Positions 54,228 through 63,467 of a stretch of DNA of 64,000 nucleotides are shown here, one piece after another. Under the pieces are notes generated by a model. That model made no database searches, was not told the origin of the DNA, and worked only from the letters and a program-made list of their open reading frames with translations. Numbering within the stretch: the stretch's first letter is position 1; every line of letters starts with the position of its first letter. The DNA is from Streptomyces phaeolivaceus (GTDB taxonomy: Bacteria > Actinomycetota > Actinomycetes > Streptomycetales > Streptomycetaceae), in assembly GCF_009184865.1 (NCBI RefSeq), contig NZ_CP045096.1:8556001-8620000 (forward strand), in the 5' to 3' direction. A program made the translations under genes and the position numbers.

Positions 54228-55245
54228 ATGAACCCGTCACCGTACGCCCCGGACTCCCCACTCCCGTCCCTGCCCGAGGAGATCCTCGCCCACTACGAGC
54301 GCGGCGGGGAGAACACCCGCCTCAGGGAGGGCGCCGGGCGGCTGGAGTTCTGGCGCACCCAGGACATCCCGCGGCGGCTGCTGCCGGACGCCCCCGCGCG
54401 TGTGCTCGACGTCGGCGGCGGCACCGGGATCCACGCCGAGTGGCTGGCCGGGGAGGACGGGCACGAGGTCGAGGTCGTCGACCCGGTGCCGTCGCACGTG
54501 GAGCGGTCCGGGCGACTGCCCGGGGTCACCGCCCGCCTCGGGGACGCCTGCGCGCCGCCCGCCGAGGACGCCACGTACGACGTCGTCCTGCTCCTCGGGC
54601 CGCTCTACCATCTCCCCGAACGCCCGGACCGCGTACGGGCGTTGGCGGAGGCCGGCCGGGTCGTGCGGCCGGGCGGTCTCGTGGTCGCGGCCACGATCAA
54701 CCGGTTCGCGGCGCTCAACGACACGCTCCGGCGCGGCAACTACTTCATCCCCGAACGCCGGGTGCGCACCGACGCCGCCTCGGCCGACGGCAGGCACCGG
54801 CATTCGCCGGAGAACCCGGACTTCACCACCGCCTACTTCGCCGATCCGGCCGAGGTGCCCGGCGAGTTCACCGAGGCGGGGCTCGCGCTCGACGGGCAGT
54901 ACGGCGTCGAGGGTGTCGCCTGGCTGATGGGCGGCGTGGCGGAGTGGCTGGACGACCCGGAGCGCCGGGAGGCGGTGTCGGCGGCGACCCGGCGGATCGA
55001 GTCGGAGCCGTCGCTGCTGGGTGCCAGGTCGTGTCCGCAAAGTCCCGTCTTCGCCCGGAGGGCGGCCTCGCGGCGTCTGGTGCGTGCTCTCGGCGTGCCG
55101 GGCGAAGGCCCTCGTACTGGATGTACTTGGGTCTTCGCCCGGTGCGGTGAGAGTGCGTGCCAGGCGTCGCGAGGCAGGCGGGACTTTGCGGACACGACCT
55201 GGCGGGCATGTGCTGACGGTGGGGCGGCGTTCCGGCGAGGGCTGA
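54228..55245 (+). pseudogene. SAM-dependent methyltransferase gene interrupted near its 3' end
   Basis: From ATG 54228 the frame encodes a class-I methyltransferase: motif I VLDVGGGTGIHAEWLA, VVDPVPSHVE, DVVLLLGPLYHLPERPDRVRALAEAGRVVRPGGLVV, reaching ESEPSLLGA at 55025. There a 175-bp element is inserted; beyond it, in the shifted frame, the natural ending GGHVLTVGRRSGEG and stop (55243-55245) are recognisable. Joined, the protein would be about 280 aa. As it stands translation continues through the element and 500 bp into the next gene in another frame. The catalytic fold is intact, so partial activity is possible; substrate unknown. Confidence 0.85.
55026..55200. mobile_element. 175-bp MITE-like palindromic element
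   Basis: Perfect 22-bp terminal inverted repeats begin AGGTCGTGTCCGCAAAGTC (55026-55047 and complement at 55179-55200). The inside is a long imperfect palindrome: CCTCGCGGCGTCTGGTGCG... (from 55066) pairs with ...GTGCGTGCCAGGCGTCGCGAGG (to 55174), with a centre near GTACTGGATGTAC. It has no coding function. Flanks are GCC and GGC; no clear target duplication. A transposase-less element moved by an enzyme elsewhere is the likely explanation. Confidence 0.9.
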
Positions 55246-55312
55246 CCCAGAGGGCCCGCCGGGGCGCTGCGTACGATCGGCGAACACCCGTCGCGCAGCG
55301 AGGAGTCCACCC

Positions 55313-57097
55313 GTGTTCACCACCCGCCCGACGCTCCAGGGGACCTTCGGCATGGTGTCCTCCACGCACTGGCTCGCCTCGCAGTCGGCGATGGCGGTGC
55401 TGGAGGACGGCGGCAACGCGTTCGACGCGGCCGTGGCGGCGGGCTTCGTCCTGCATGTCGTGGAACCGCATCTCAACGGGCCCGCCGGTGAGGTGCCGAT
55501 CATCCTCGCCCCGGCGGGCGGCGAGGTCCGGGTGCTGTGCGGGCAGGGCGTCGCGCCCGCCGGGGCGTCGGCCGCGCACTACCGGGGGCTCGGACTGGAA
55601 CTCGTCCCCGGCACCGGACCCCTGGCCGCCGCCGTGCCGGGCGCCTTCGACGCGTGGCTGCTCCTCCTGCGCGACCACGGCACCAAGGACCTGGCCGACG
55701 TCCTGAAGTACGCCGTCGGCTACGCGGAGGACGGACACGCGCCCGTGGAGAACGTGGGGGCGACCGTCGAGTCCGTACGGGAGCTCTTCGAGGGGGAGTG
55801 GCCGTCCTCGGCGCGGGTGTACCTCCCGGACGGACGGGCGCCCCGACCGGGCGAGCTGTTCCGCAACCCGGCGCTGGCCGCCACCTGGCGGCGGCTGCTC
55901 GCCGAGACCGAGGGGGCGGGCGACCGGGAGGCCCGGATCGAGGCGGCGCGCGAGGTGTGGCGCTCCGGCTTCATCGCCGAGGCCCTCGTCCGGCAGTCCG
56001 GCCGCCCCACCCTCGACACCAGCGGCGAACGACACACCGGGACACTCACCATGGCCGACCTCGCCGCCTGGTCCGCGTCCTACGAGGCCCCGGCGACGTA
56101 CGACTGGAACGGCTGGACCCTGTGCAAGGCCGGCCCCTGGAGCCAGGGCCCCGTCCTCCTCCAGCAACTCGCCCTGCTGCCGCCCGAACTGCCCGCGTAC
56201 GGGTCCGCCGACTATGTGCACCTCCTCGTCGAGGGCTGCAAGCTCGCCATGGCCGACCGGGAGGCCTGGTACGGGGACGCGGCGCCGGTACCGCTGGACG
56301 AACTGCTGTCCGAGGAGTACAACGCGGCACGGCGGGGCCTGGTCGGCGACAAGGCGTCGTACGAGCTGCTGCCGGGCGGTCCGGGGGGCCGCACCCCGCG
56401 GCTGAGCGCCCACGCGCGCGTGGTGGCCACCGACGAGCCGGGCGCCGGCCCGATGGGGGCCGGGGAGCCCACGGTCGCGACCGACGGGAGCACCCGGGGC
56501 GACACCTGCCACCTCGACATCGTCGACCGCTGGGGCAACATGGTCGCGGCCACGCCCAGCGGCGGCTGGCTGCAGTCCAACCCGGTCGTGCCCGAGCTGG
56601 GTTTTCCGCTCGGCACCCGGCTGCAGATGGCCTGGCTGGACGAGGGACTGCCCAACTCCCTCACCCCCGGGCGCCGCCCGCGCACCACGCTCACCCCGTC
56701 GCTGGCACTGCGCGACGGCGTGCCGGTGATGGCGTTCGGCACCCCCGGCGGCGACCAGCAGGACCAGTGGCAGCTGCACTTCTTCCTCGCCGTCGCCCTC
56801 CGCCCGCCGGTCCGCGGCGGCCTCGACCTCCAGGGCGCCATCGACGCCCCGAACTGGCACAACGACAGCTTCCCCGGCTCCTTCTACCCGCGCGGCATGC
56901 GGCCCGGCAGCGTCACCGTCGAGTCCCGGACGCCCCCGGAGACCGTCGCGGAACTGCGGCGGCGGGGCCATGACGTCGTCGTCGGCGAGAGCTGGAGCGA
57001 GGGCAGACTGTGCGCGGTCGCCCGCGACCCGGAGACCGGGGTGCTCTCGGCGGCGGCGAACCCGCGCGGGATGCAGGGGTACGCGGTCGGGCGTTGA
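55313..57097 (+). CDS. Cytosolic gamma-glutamyltransferase-family protein (HpxW-like candidate)
   Basis: 594 residues, no signal peptide. Ntn-hydrolase landmarks: LEDGGNAFDAAVAAGFVLHVVEPHLNGPAGE and the catalytic Thr in RGDTCHLDIVDRWGNMVAATPSGG, followed by small-subunit TPSLALRDGVPVMAFGTPGGDQQ. It differs from the secreted enzyme at 37614 in lacking a signal and in the oxyanion region. GGT relatives such as oxamate amidohydrolase (HpxW) act in ureide breakdown, an attractive idea here, but evidence is family-level only. GTG 55313 follows GAGGAG. Confidence 0.88.
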   Translation: MFTTRPTLQGTFGMVSSTHWLASQSAMAVLEDGGNAFDAAVAAGFVLHVVEPHLNGPAGEVPIILAPAGGEVRVLCGQGVAPAGASAAHYRGLGLELVPGTGPLAAAVPGAFDAWLLLLRDHGTKDLADVLKYAVGYAEDGHAPVENVGATVESVRELFEGEWPSSARVYLPDGRAPRPGELFRNPALAATWRRLLAETEGAGDREARIEAAREVWRSGFIAEALVRQSGRPTLDTSGERHTGTLTMADLAAWSASYEAPATYDWNGWTLCKAGPWSQGPVLLQQLALLPPELPAYGSADYVHLLVEGCKLAMADREAWYGDAAPVPLDELLSEEYNAARRGLVGDKASYELLPGGPGGRTPRLSAHARVVATDEPGAGPMGAGEPTVATDGSTRGDTCHLDIVDRWGNMVAATPSGGWLQSNPVVPELGFPLGTRLQMAWLDEGLPNSLTPGRRPRTTLTPSLALRDGVPVMAFGTPGGDQQDQWQLHFFLAVALRPPVRGGLDLQGAIDAPNWHNDSFPGSFYPRGMRPGSVTVESRTPPETVAELRRRGHDVVVGESWSEGRLCAVARDPETGVLSAAANPRGMQGYAVGR

Positions 57098-57190
57098 CGG
57101 GGATCGGCCGACCCCGGGTATTCACGGCGATTCCCTCCCGAATACACCGGACGGGTGGGGATTGTCAGTGCCGCGTGCTGTCATGGAGAC

Positions 57191-58069
57191 ATGATCGAAG
57201 ACAACGAAACCATCGACGAGTTTCTCGCTCGGCACGCCTCGGACGTCGAGGAAGCGATCCGCAAGGCCGCCGCCGCGGAGATCATGCCGCGCTTCCGGCA
57301 GCTCGCCGCGCACGAGATCGACGAGAAGAGCGGCCCGCACGACCTGGTGACCGACGCCGACCGCAAGGCCGAGCTGTATCTGACGGAGGCGCTCGCCGCG
57401 CTGCTGCCCGGCTCGGTCGTGGTCGGCGAGGAGGCGGTGCACGCCGATCCGGCGTCGTACGAGGCGATCCAGGGCGAAGCGCCGGTCTGGATCGTCGACC
57501 CGGTGGACGGCACCCGGCAGTTCGTGCGCGGCGAGCCCGGCTTCTGCACGCTCGTCGCCCTCGCCCAGGGCGGGGTCCTGCGCGCCTCCTGGACGTACGC
57601 ACCCGCCCTCGACCGGCTCGCCGCGGCGATACGCGGCCAGGGGGCCACGCTCGACGGCGAGCCCCTGCGCGCCGGATCACCCGACCCCGGCCGTGACCTC
57701 GTCATCGCCACCTCCCATCCGGACTACACCACGGAGGAGCAGAAGCGGGCGCTGCTCGGCCTCTGGACGGACGGGGTGGCCCCGCGTGCCTGCGGCTCGG
57801 CCGGGCTGGAGTATCTCGCCGTCGCCGAGGGCCGGTTGGACGCGACCGCCTTCAGCTGGGAGGCGGCCTGGGACCACGCCGCCGGACTGCTGCTGGTCGA
57901 GGAGGCGGGCGGCGCCCACCTCACCCTGGCCGGCGAGCCCTTCCGGATAACCGGCGGCAACACCCTGCCGTTCACCACCGCCCGGGACGCGGCGACGGCC
58001 CGCCGGGTGGTGGGCCTGCTGTCCGGCGGAGCCTCAAGTGGAACTGGTGCGTCCGTGGGCGGGGTCTGA
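57191..58069 (+). CDS. Inositol-monophosphatase-family phosphatase
   Basis: 292 residues with the metal-binding motifs of the IMPase/FBPase/CysQ superfamily: DLVTDADRKAE, VVGEEAVH, WIVDPVDGTRQFVRG and WEAAWDHAAGLLLVEEAGG. Mg-dependent phosphatase; substrate could be inositol phosphate, histidinol phosphate or PAP. ATG 57191 (MIEDNETIDEF) with a GGAG ribosome-binding site; an upstream GTG is less likely. Confidence 0.9.
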   Translation: MIEDNETIDEFLARHASDVEEAIRKAAAAEIMPRFRQLAAHEIDEKSGPHDLVTDADRKAELYLTEALAALLPGSVVVGEEAVHADPASYEAIQGEAPVWIVDPVDGTRQFVRGEPGFCTLVALAQGGVLRASWTYAPALDRLAAAIRGQGATLDGEPLRAGSPDPGRDLVIATSHPDYTTEEQKRALLGLWTDGVAPRACGSAGLEYLAVAEGRLDATAFSWEAAWDHAAGLLLVEEAGGAHLTLAGEPFRITGGNTLPFTTARDAATARRVVGLLSGGASSGTGASVGGV

Positions 58070-58209
58070 AGCGGAACCGGCGCGTCCGTGGGTGGGGCCC
58101 ACCCTTCCCCAGGCCTGTCGGTGGCCGGGCATATCCTGAGCGCAGGTCTGTCGGCGGGCGGGGATTCCGCCGGCGACGCTTGGCCATCGGCTGACGAAGG
58201 GGTCCGGAC

Positions 58210-59631
58210 GTGCCGTCGATGCTCGACGCGGTGGTGGTGGGGGCGGGGCCGAACGGCCTGACAGCTGCCGTGGAGCTGGCCCGCCGCGGCTTCTCCGTGG
58301 CCGTGTTCGAGGCGAAGGACACCGTGGGAGGGGGCGCCCGCACCGCGGAGCTGACCCTGCCCGGCTTCCACCACGACCCCTGCTCGGCCGCGCACCCGCT
58401 GGGCGTCAACTCGCCCGCGTTCAGGGCGATGCCGCTCCACCGGTACGGCCTGGAGTGGCTGCACGCCGAGCTGCCGATGGCGCACCCCTTCCTGGACGGC
58501 TCGGCGGCCGTGCTGGCGCGCTCGGTGGCGGAGACGGCCGCCTCCTTCGGACCGCGTGACGCGGGCGCGTACCGCAGGCTGGTCCAGCCGTTCCTGCCCA
58601 AGTGGGAGACGCTCGTCCGGGACTTCATGTCCCTGCCGCTGTCCGCACTGCCCCGCGACCCGGTCACCCTCGCCCGGTTCGGCCTGGTGGGGCTGCCGCC
58701 GTCCACATGGCTGATGCGCCGCTTCAAGGACGAGCGGGCCCAGGCGCTGTTCGCCGGGCTCGTCGCCCATGTCATCGCCCCGCTCGGCGGCCTCGCCACC
58801 GGCGCCGTCGGCCTGGTCTTCGCGCTGGCCGCGCACGCCGCCGGCTGGCCGGTCGCCCGGGGCGGCTCCCAGGCCATCTCCGACGCGCTCACCGCGTATC
58901 TGAAGGACCTCGGCGGCACCGTCCACACCGACTACGAGGTCAAGCGCCTCGACGACCTGCCGCCCGCCCGCGCGTACGTCTTCGACACCTCGCCCACCGC
59001 GCTGGCCAGGATCGCGGGCTTCGGCAACCACTACGCCTCGTACCGCTACGGCGCGAGCGTCTTCAAGCTGGACTACGCGCTGGACGGCCCCGTGCCCTGG
59101 ACCGCCGAGGAGGCGCGCCGCGCCGGGACCGTCCAGGCCGGCGCGAGCAGGGCCGAGATCGGCGCGGCGCTCGACGCGGCCTCCCGGCAGGGCCGGGCGC
59201 CCGACGCGCCCTTCCTGATCACCGTGCAGCCCAGCCTGGTCGACCCCGGCCGGGCCCCCGAGGGCAAGCATGTCTTCTGGGCGTACGGCCATGTCCCGAA
59301 CGGCTGGACGGGCGACCTGACGGACGCCGTCGAGCGTCAACTGGAGCGATTCGCCCCGGGGTTCCGCGACCGGGTGCTCGCCCGCGCCACCGCCGGCCCG
59401 CCCGAGCTGGCCGCGCACAACGCCAACTACGTGGGCGGCGACATCGCCTGCGGCGCCGCCTCCGGACTCCAACTGCTGCTCCGCCCCAAGCTCTCCCTCT
59501 TCCCGTACGGCACCCCGCACCCGGCCGTCTTCATCTGCTCCTCGGCGACCCCGCCGGGCCCCGGGGTGCACGGCATGTCCGGGCACAACGCGGCCAAGGC
59601 GGTGTGGCGCAGGCTGCGCCAGGAAGCCTGA
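58210..59631 (+). CDS. Phytoene-desaturase-like FAD/NAD(P) oxidoreductase
   Basis: 473 residues. N-terminal dinucleotide fold [57 protein letters not shown] and C-terminal [15 protein letters not shown] are those of the crtI/amine-oxidase-like group commonly annotated as NAD(P)/FAD-dependent oxidoreductase. No carotenoid genes nearby. GTG 58210 with GAAGGGG upstream. The ebo cluster starts 100 bp downstream; co-function is not evident. Confidence 0.88.
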   Translation: MPSMLDAVVVGAGPNGLTAAVELARRGFSVAVFEAKDTVGGGARTAELTLPGFHHDPCSAAHPLGVNSPAFRAMPLHRYGLEWLHAELPMAHPFLDGSAAVLARSVAETAASFGPRDAGAYRRLVQPFLPKWETLVRDFMSLPLSALPRDPVTLARFGLVGLPPSTWLMRRFKDERAQALFAGLVAHVIAPLGGLATGAVGLVFALAAHAAGWPVARGGSQAISDALTAYLKDLGGTVHTDYEVKRLDDLPPARAYVFDTSPTALARIAGFGNHYASYRYGASVFKLDYALDGPVPWTAEEARRAGTVQAGASRAEIGAALDAASRQGRAPDAPFLITVQPSLVDPGRAPEGKHVFWAYGHVPNGWTGDLTDAVERQLERFAPGFRDRVLARATAGPPELAAHNANYVGGDIACGAASGLQLLLRPKLSLFPYGTPHPAVFICSSATPPGPGVHGMSGHNAAKAVWRRLRQEA

Positions 59632-59688
59632 GGTTCGAACCCTGAGGTTCATCGACGCGCAAGGCAACGTCACGGATCGACAAAGGTC

Positions 59689-59732
59689 TTCACACTTTCT
59701 CCATGTGAATGTTCAAGTGACGTGGGTAAGTT
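59689..59732 (+). promoter_or_regulatory. Leaderless promoter with inverted repeat before the ebo genes
   Basis: TTCACA (59689-59694) and TGTGAA (59704-59709) are perfect arms; the right arm overlaps the expected -35 position. TAAGTT (59727-59732) lies 6 nt before the EboC ATG (59739), so the mRNA probably starts at the codon. This suggests repressor control of the whole cluster. Confidence 0.5.
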
Positions 59733-59738
59733 GCCGCC

Positions 59739-60710
59739 ATGGAAGATCGGACAGCGGTACCGGGTTCCGGCTCGCGACCTGCCGTGGGCCTCGCCGACCT
59801 GGCACAACTCGTGCGGGCACCGGCCGCCTTGAGCGTCCCCGGCGATGTGCTCGCGGGTGCCGCCGCGGCCGGACACCCACTGGGCGCGCGGACGTTCGGC
59901 GTGATGGGTTCGTCCGTCTGCCTCTACTGGGCCGGCATGGCCCTCAACGACTACGCCGACGCCACGATCGACGCGGTCGAGCGCCCCGGGCGCCCCGTCC
60001 CGTCGGGCCGAGTGCCACGCCGAACCGCCCTCGCCGTCGCGGCTGCCCTGACCGCCGGGGGCCTCGCGCTCGCCGCCGTCTCCGGGGGCCGCCGCAGCCT
60101 TGTGGGAGCGCTTCCGCTGGCCGGTGCCGTCTGGGCGTACGACCTCAAGCTCAAGTCCACCCCGGCCGGTCCGGCCGCCATGGCCGCCGCCCGCGCCCTG
60201 GACGTCCTCGCCGGCGCGCTCGCCGCCGGGCCCGGGACGGGCGGCACGACCGGGACCGGGGCCGCCCTGCGGCGCGGCGCCGTCCCCGCCGCGCTGGTCG
60301 GCGCCCACACCTACACCCTGACCGCGCTCAGCCGCCACGAGATCTCCGGCGCCCCCGCCCGGCTGCCGGCCGCGACCCTCGCCGCCTCCACGACCACCGT
60401 CCTCGCCGCCGCGCTCCCGGCCGTCCGCACGGCCGCGACCGCCGGTGTCTCGCGTGCCACCGCCGCCCGCGCCGTCGTCGTCACCGCCGGGGCCCTCGTC
60501 TACCTCGGCAGCTACGGGACGGCCCAGGCCCGTGCCGTACGGGAGCCGTCCGGCGAGAACGTACGGCGGGCCGTCGGGGCCGGGATCCTCGGGCTGATGC
60601 CCCTGCAGGCGGCGCTGACCGCACGCGGCGGAGCCACGGCCGCCGCGGCGGCCCTCGGTGTCGTCCACCCTCTCGCGCGACGGCTGGCCCGGCGCATATC
60701 CCCCACCTGA
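59739..60710 (+). CDS. eboC: EboC, UbiA-like prenyltransferase-family membrane protein
   Basis: 323 residues, eight to nine membrane helices. The first aspartate motif of UbiA proteins, NDYADATID (N70-D71-D74-D78), is present; AYDLKLKSTP follows. The second motif D-x-x-x-D is not evident, as expected for the EboC subgroup, whose substrate is unknown. Order with EboA, EboB and EboE identifies an ebo cluster. ATG 59739 lies just after a leaderless-type promoter. Confidence 0.88.
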   Translation: MEDRTAVPGSGSRPAVGLADLAQLVRAPAALSVPGDVLAGAAAAGHPLGARTFGVMGSSVCLYWAGMALNDYADATIDAVERPGRPVPSGRVPRRTALAVAAALTAGGLALAAVSGGRRSLVGALPLAGAVWAYDLKLKSTPAGPAAMAAARALDVLAGALAAGPGTGGTTGTGAALRRGAVPAALVGAHTYTLTALSRHEISGAPARLPAATLAASTTTVLAAALPAVRTAATAGVSRATAARAVVVTAGALVYLGSYGTAQARAVREPSGENVRRAVGAGILGLMPLQAALTARGGATAAAAALGVVHPLARRLARRISPT

Positions 60711-61665
60711 ACAGCACGGACCTCCGCGGGAGGAGAGCCGGAATGACCCCACACCTTCCCCATCTCCCACATCCCTCACGTCTGCCACATCTCCCACATC
60801 CCTGGCATCTCCTACGCCCCTGACATCTCCTGCATCCCTCAGGTTCGGCTACGGCACCAACGGCTTCACCAACCACCGGCTCGGCGACGTCCTCGCGGTC
60901 CTCGCCGACCTCGGCTACGACGGTGTCGCGCTCACCCTCGACCACGGCCACCTCGACCCGACCGCCGACGATCTGCCCCGGCGGGTGACCGCCGTCGCCC
61001 GGGACCTGGCCCGGCACGGGCTCGACGTGACGGTGGAGACCGGCGCGCCCTACCTCCTCGACCCCTGGGGCAAGCACCACCCGACCCTCATGACGGAAGG
61101 CGCCGAGCGCCGGATCGACCTGCTGCGGCGGGCCGTACGCATCGCCGCCGACCTGGGTTCGCCCACCGTCCACCTGTGCAGCGGCCCCGCGCCCGACGAA
61201 GGGCTGCCCGAACGCGACGCGTGGAAGCGGCTCGCGGCGGGCGTCGAGACCGTCCTGGAGACGGCGGGGAAGTACGGCGTCTCGCTGGCCTTCGAACCCG
61301 AGCCGTACATGTTCGTCGACACCGTGGAACGGTGCCTGGAACTCGCCGAGATGGTCGGCGGACACGAACTGTTCGGGATCACCCTCGACATCGGGCACGC
61401 GCACTGCGTGGAGGAGCGGACCGTGCTGGAATGCGTCCGCCTCGCCGCCCCGCGCCTGCTGAACGTGCAGATCGAGGACATGCGGAGGGGCGTCCACCAG
61501 CACCTCGAACTCGGCACCGGCGAGATCGACTTCCCGCCCGTACTCGCCGCCCTCCGGGACCTCGACCACCGCGGACTGGTCTCCGTGGAGATCCAGGGCG
61601 GCTCCCTCGACGCCCCCGAAGTGGCCCGTCGCTCACTGGACTTCCTCCGCGCGGCGACGGCCTGA
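60658..61665 (+). CDS. TIM-barrel sugar-phosphate isomerase/epimerase-like protein in ebo cluster
   Basis: The continuous frame 60658-61665 encodes 335 aa; conserved sequence begins at LRFGYGTNGF (about 60838) and runs as a xylose-isomerase-like TIM barrel: VALTLDHGHL, VETGAPYLLDPWGKHHPT, VHLCSGPAP, AFEPEPYMF, GITLDIGHAH, VNVQIEDMRRGVHQHLELGTGEIDF, SVEIQGGS. GTG 60658 has no ribosome-binding site and overlaps EboC. A well-placed ATG with GGGAGGAGAG (60743) is in a different frame and stops at 60821-60823 within repeats. Either the start is atypical or the frame is shifted in the repeat. Confidence 0.8.
   Translation: MSSTLSRDGWPGAYPPPEQHGPPREESRNDPTPSPSPTSLTSATSPTSLASPTPLTSPASLRFGYGTNGFTNHRLGDVLAVLADLGYDGVALTLDHGHLDPTADDLPRRVTAVARDLARHGLDVTVETGAPYLLDPWGKHHPTLMTEGAERRIDLLRRAVRIAADLGSPTVHLCSGPAPDEGLPERDAWKRLAAGVETVLETAGKYGVSLAFEPEPYMFVDTVERCLELAEMVGGHELFGITLDIGHAHCVEERTVLECVRLAAPRLLNVQIEDMRRGVHQHLELGTGEIDFPPVLAALRDLDHRGLVSVEIQGGSLDAPEVARRSLDFLRAATA
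60761..60839 (+). repeat. CATCTCCCACATCCCT-type repeats at isomerase N-terminus
   Basis: CATCTCCCACATCCCT occurs at 60761 and 60788, and CATCTCC(T/C)(A/G)C... variants at 60806 and 60824: spacings 27, 18 and 18 bp, all multiples of 9. The array lies between the good ribosome-binding site and the conserved part of the isomerase. Confidence 0.85.
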
Positions 61666-61728
61666 CCCCACCACGGCCCAGCACCTCCCCACCCCACCCC
61701 CCTCCACCCCACATGAGGTTGTTCCGTC

Positions 61729-62580
61729 ATGGTCCCGATCGCGACACCGCTCCCCGATGCGGCCGAACCCACCGACTCCTCTGACTCCGCCGACTCCGCC
61801 GACTCCTCCGAAGCCGTCGACCCCCGAGGTCTGCTCGCCCGCCATCCGCTCGACCCGGCGGGCCGCGCCTGGCTCGACGAGGCCGTGGCCCGGATCGCCG
61901 AACGGCCCGCCGCCGTACGCGCCCTGTTCCCCGCCGCCCGAAGGCGCTGCGGCCGGGCGCGGCTGGACGGGCGGTGGACCGTGGACGAGGCGGCCCGCGC
62001 CGTCCTGCTCGGCGCGCTGCCGCTGGACGGGCAGCCGCTCGCCGACGAACTGGCGGGCCTCTTCCGCCACGGCGACCCGGCCGAACAGCGGGCCGTCCTG
62101 CGGGCGCTGCCGCTGCTCGCCGACGCGGAGGGGGGCGACACCTCCGAAGAACCCCTCGGCGACCTCGCCCTGCCCCTCGTCCGCGAGGCCCTGCGCGGCA
62201 ACGACGGCAGCATCGTCGAGGCCGCCCTCGGACCGTACGGCGCCGCCAGGCTGCCGGACGCCGAGTACCGGCAGGCCGTGCTCAAGTGCGTCTTCCAGGA
62301 GATCCCGCTGGACCGGATCGCCGGGCTCGCCGCCCGCGCCGACGCCGAACTCGCCCGTATGCTCGCCGACTTCGCGCACGAGCGGGTCGCCGCCGGACGG
62401 GACGTACCGGCGGACATCTGGCCCGTCGTCCGCGCCTTCCCCGCCGCCGAACACCTCATCGGCGGACTCGGTGCCGAGACGGCCGCCGCCTCCCCCGACC
62501 GCCGTGAGGCCGCCGAGCGCGCCCTGACGGCCCTCCGGAGCGCGACCACCACCCCGGCCCCCTCTGCCTCCTCCGCCTAG
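61729..62580 (+). CDS. eboA: EboA-domain protein
   Basis: 283 residues: short acidic, Ser/Asp-rich N-terminus (DSSDSADSADSSEAVD), then the EboA helical repeat domain (LLARHPLDPAGRAWLDEAVARIAERPAAVRALFPAARRRCG ... LFRHGDPAEQRAVLRALPLLADAE ... DYALVREALRGNDGSIVEAALGPYGAARLPDAEYRQAVLKCVFQEIPLDRIAGL). No membrane or signal segment. In ebo clusters it always accompanies EboC/EboB/EboE; biochemical role unknown. ATG 61729. Confidence 0.88.
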   Translation: MVPIATPLPDAAEPTDSSDSADSADSSEAVDPRGLLARHPLDPAGRAWLDEAVARIAERPAAVRALFPAARRRCGRARLDGRWTVDEAARAVLLGALPLDGQPLADELAGLFRHGDPAEQRAVLRALPLLADAEGGDTSEEPLGDLALPLVREALRGNDGSIVEAALGPYGAARLPDAEYRQAVLKCVFQEIPLDRIAGLAARADAELARMLADFAHERVAAGRDVPADIWPVVRAFPAAEHLIGGLGAETAAASPDRREAAERALTALRSATTTPAPSASSA

Positions 62581-62702
62581 CGTCCCCTTCCGCCCAGCCA
62601 CCACCTCCCACAGCCACCCCCTCCCCACAGCCCCCACGGCCGCCGCCTCGCCCCTGCGGTCGGCGGCGTTCACCGGACCACCCGAGGAAAAAAGGCCCAC
62701 TC

Positions 62703-63467
62703 GTGCGCATCTTCGATCCCCACATCCATATGACCTCCCGCACCACCGACGACTACGAGGCGATGCACGCGGCCGGGGTGCGCGCCGTCGTCGAGCCGGC
62801 GTTCTGGCTGGGCCAGCCCCGCTCCTCGCCCGAGAGCTTCTACGACTACTTCGACGCGCTGCTGGGCTGGGAGCCCTACCGGGCCGCCCAGTTCGGCATC
62901 CAGCACTTCTGCACGATCGCGCTCAACCCCAAGGAGGCCAACGACCCGCGCTGCCGGCCGGTGCTGGACGAGCTGCCGCGCTACCTCGCCAAGGACCGGG
63001 TGGTCGCCGTCGGCGAGATCGGCTACGACTCCATGACACCGGAGGAGGACGAGGCGCTCGCGCTCCAGCTCCAGTTGGCGATCGAGCACGAACTGCCCGC
63101 CCTGGTGCACACCCCGCACCGCGACAAGGCCACCGGCACCCGCCGCACCCTGGACGTCGTACGGGAGTCGGGCATCGCCCCCGAACTGGTCGTCCTCGAC
63201 CACCTCAACGAACTGACCGTCGGCATGGTCCTCGACAGCGGCTGCTGGGCCGGGTTCTCCATCTACCCGAGGACCAAGATGAGCGAGGATCGCATGGTCA
63301 CCATCCTCCGCTCGCACGGCACGGAACGCGTCCTCGTCAACTCGGCTGCCGACTGGGGCCGTTCGGACCCGCTCAAGACCCGGAGGACCGCCGACGCGAT
63401 GCTCGCCGCCGGGTTCGACGACGACGCCGTGGACCGGGTGCTGTGGCGCAACCCCGTCGCCTTCTAA
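62703..63467 (+). CDS. eboB: EboB, TatD-like amidohydrolase (shortened by a stop)
   Basis: 254 residues from GTG 62703 (after GAGGAAAAAAGG). Metal ligands of the TatD fold: FDPHIHMTS, Glu in AVGEIGYDS, His in ALVHTPHRDKAT, His in VLDHLNE and Asp near SAADWGRSD. The frame ends TTC-TAA, but the same frame continues for 29 codons reading GQSGRLDLDEPKPDEESSFQ... to TGA 63555-63557, the usual conserved end of this family after NPVAFYGQSG. So a TAC-to-TAA change appears to have removed the C-terminal tail. Confidence 0.9.
   Translation: MRIFDPHIHMTSRTTDDYEAMHAAGVRAVVEPAFWLGQPRSSPESFYDYFDALLGWEPYRAAQFGIQHFCTIALNPKEANDPRCRPVLDELPRYLAKDRVVAVGEIGYDSMTPEEDEALALQLQLAIEHELPALVHTPHRDKATGTRRTLDVVRESGIAPELVVLDHLNELTVGMVLDSGCWAGFSIYPRTKMSEDRMVTILRSHGTERVLVNSAADWGRSDPLKTRRTADAMLAAGFDDDAVDRVLWRNPVAF

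Noticed and set aside
55246..55706. Continuation of the methyltransferase frame beyond the inserted element
   Set aside because: It overlaps the GGT-family gene in another frame and is only an open frame by chance.
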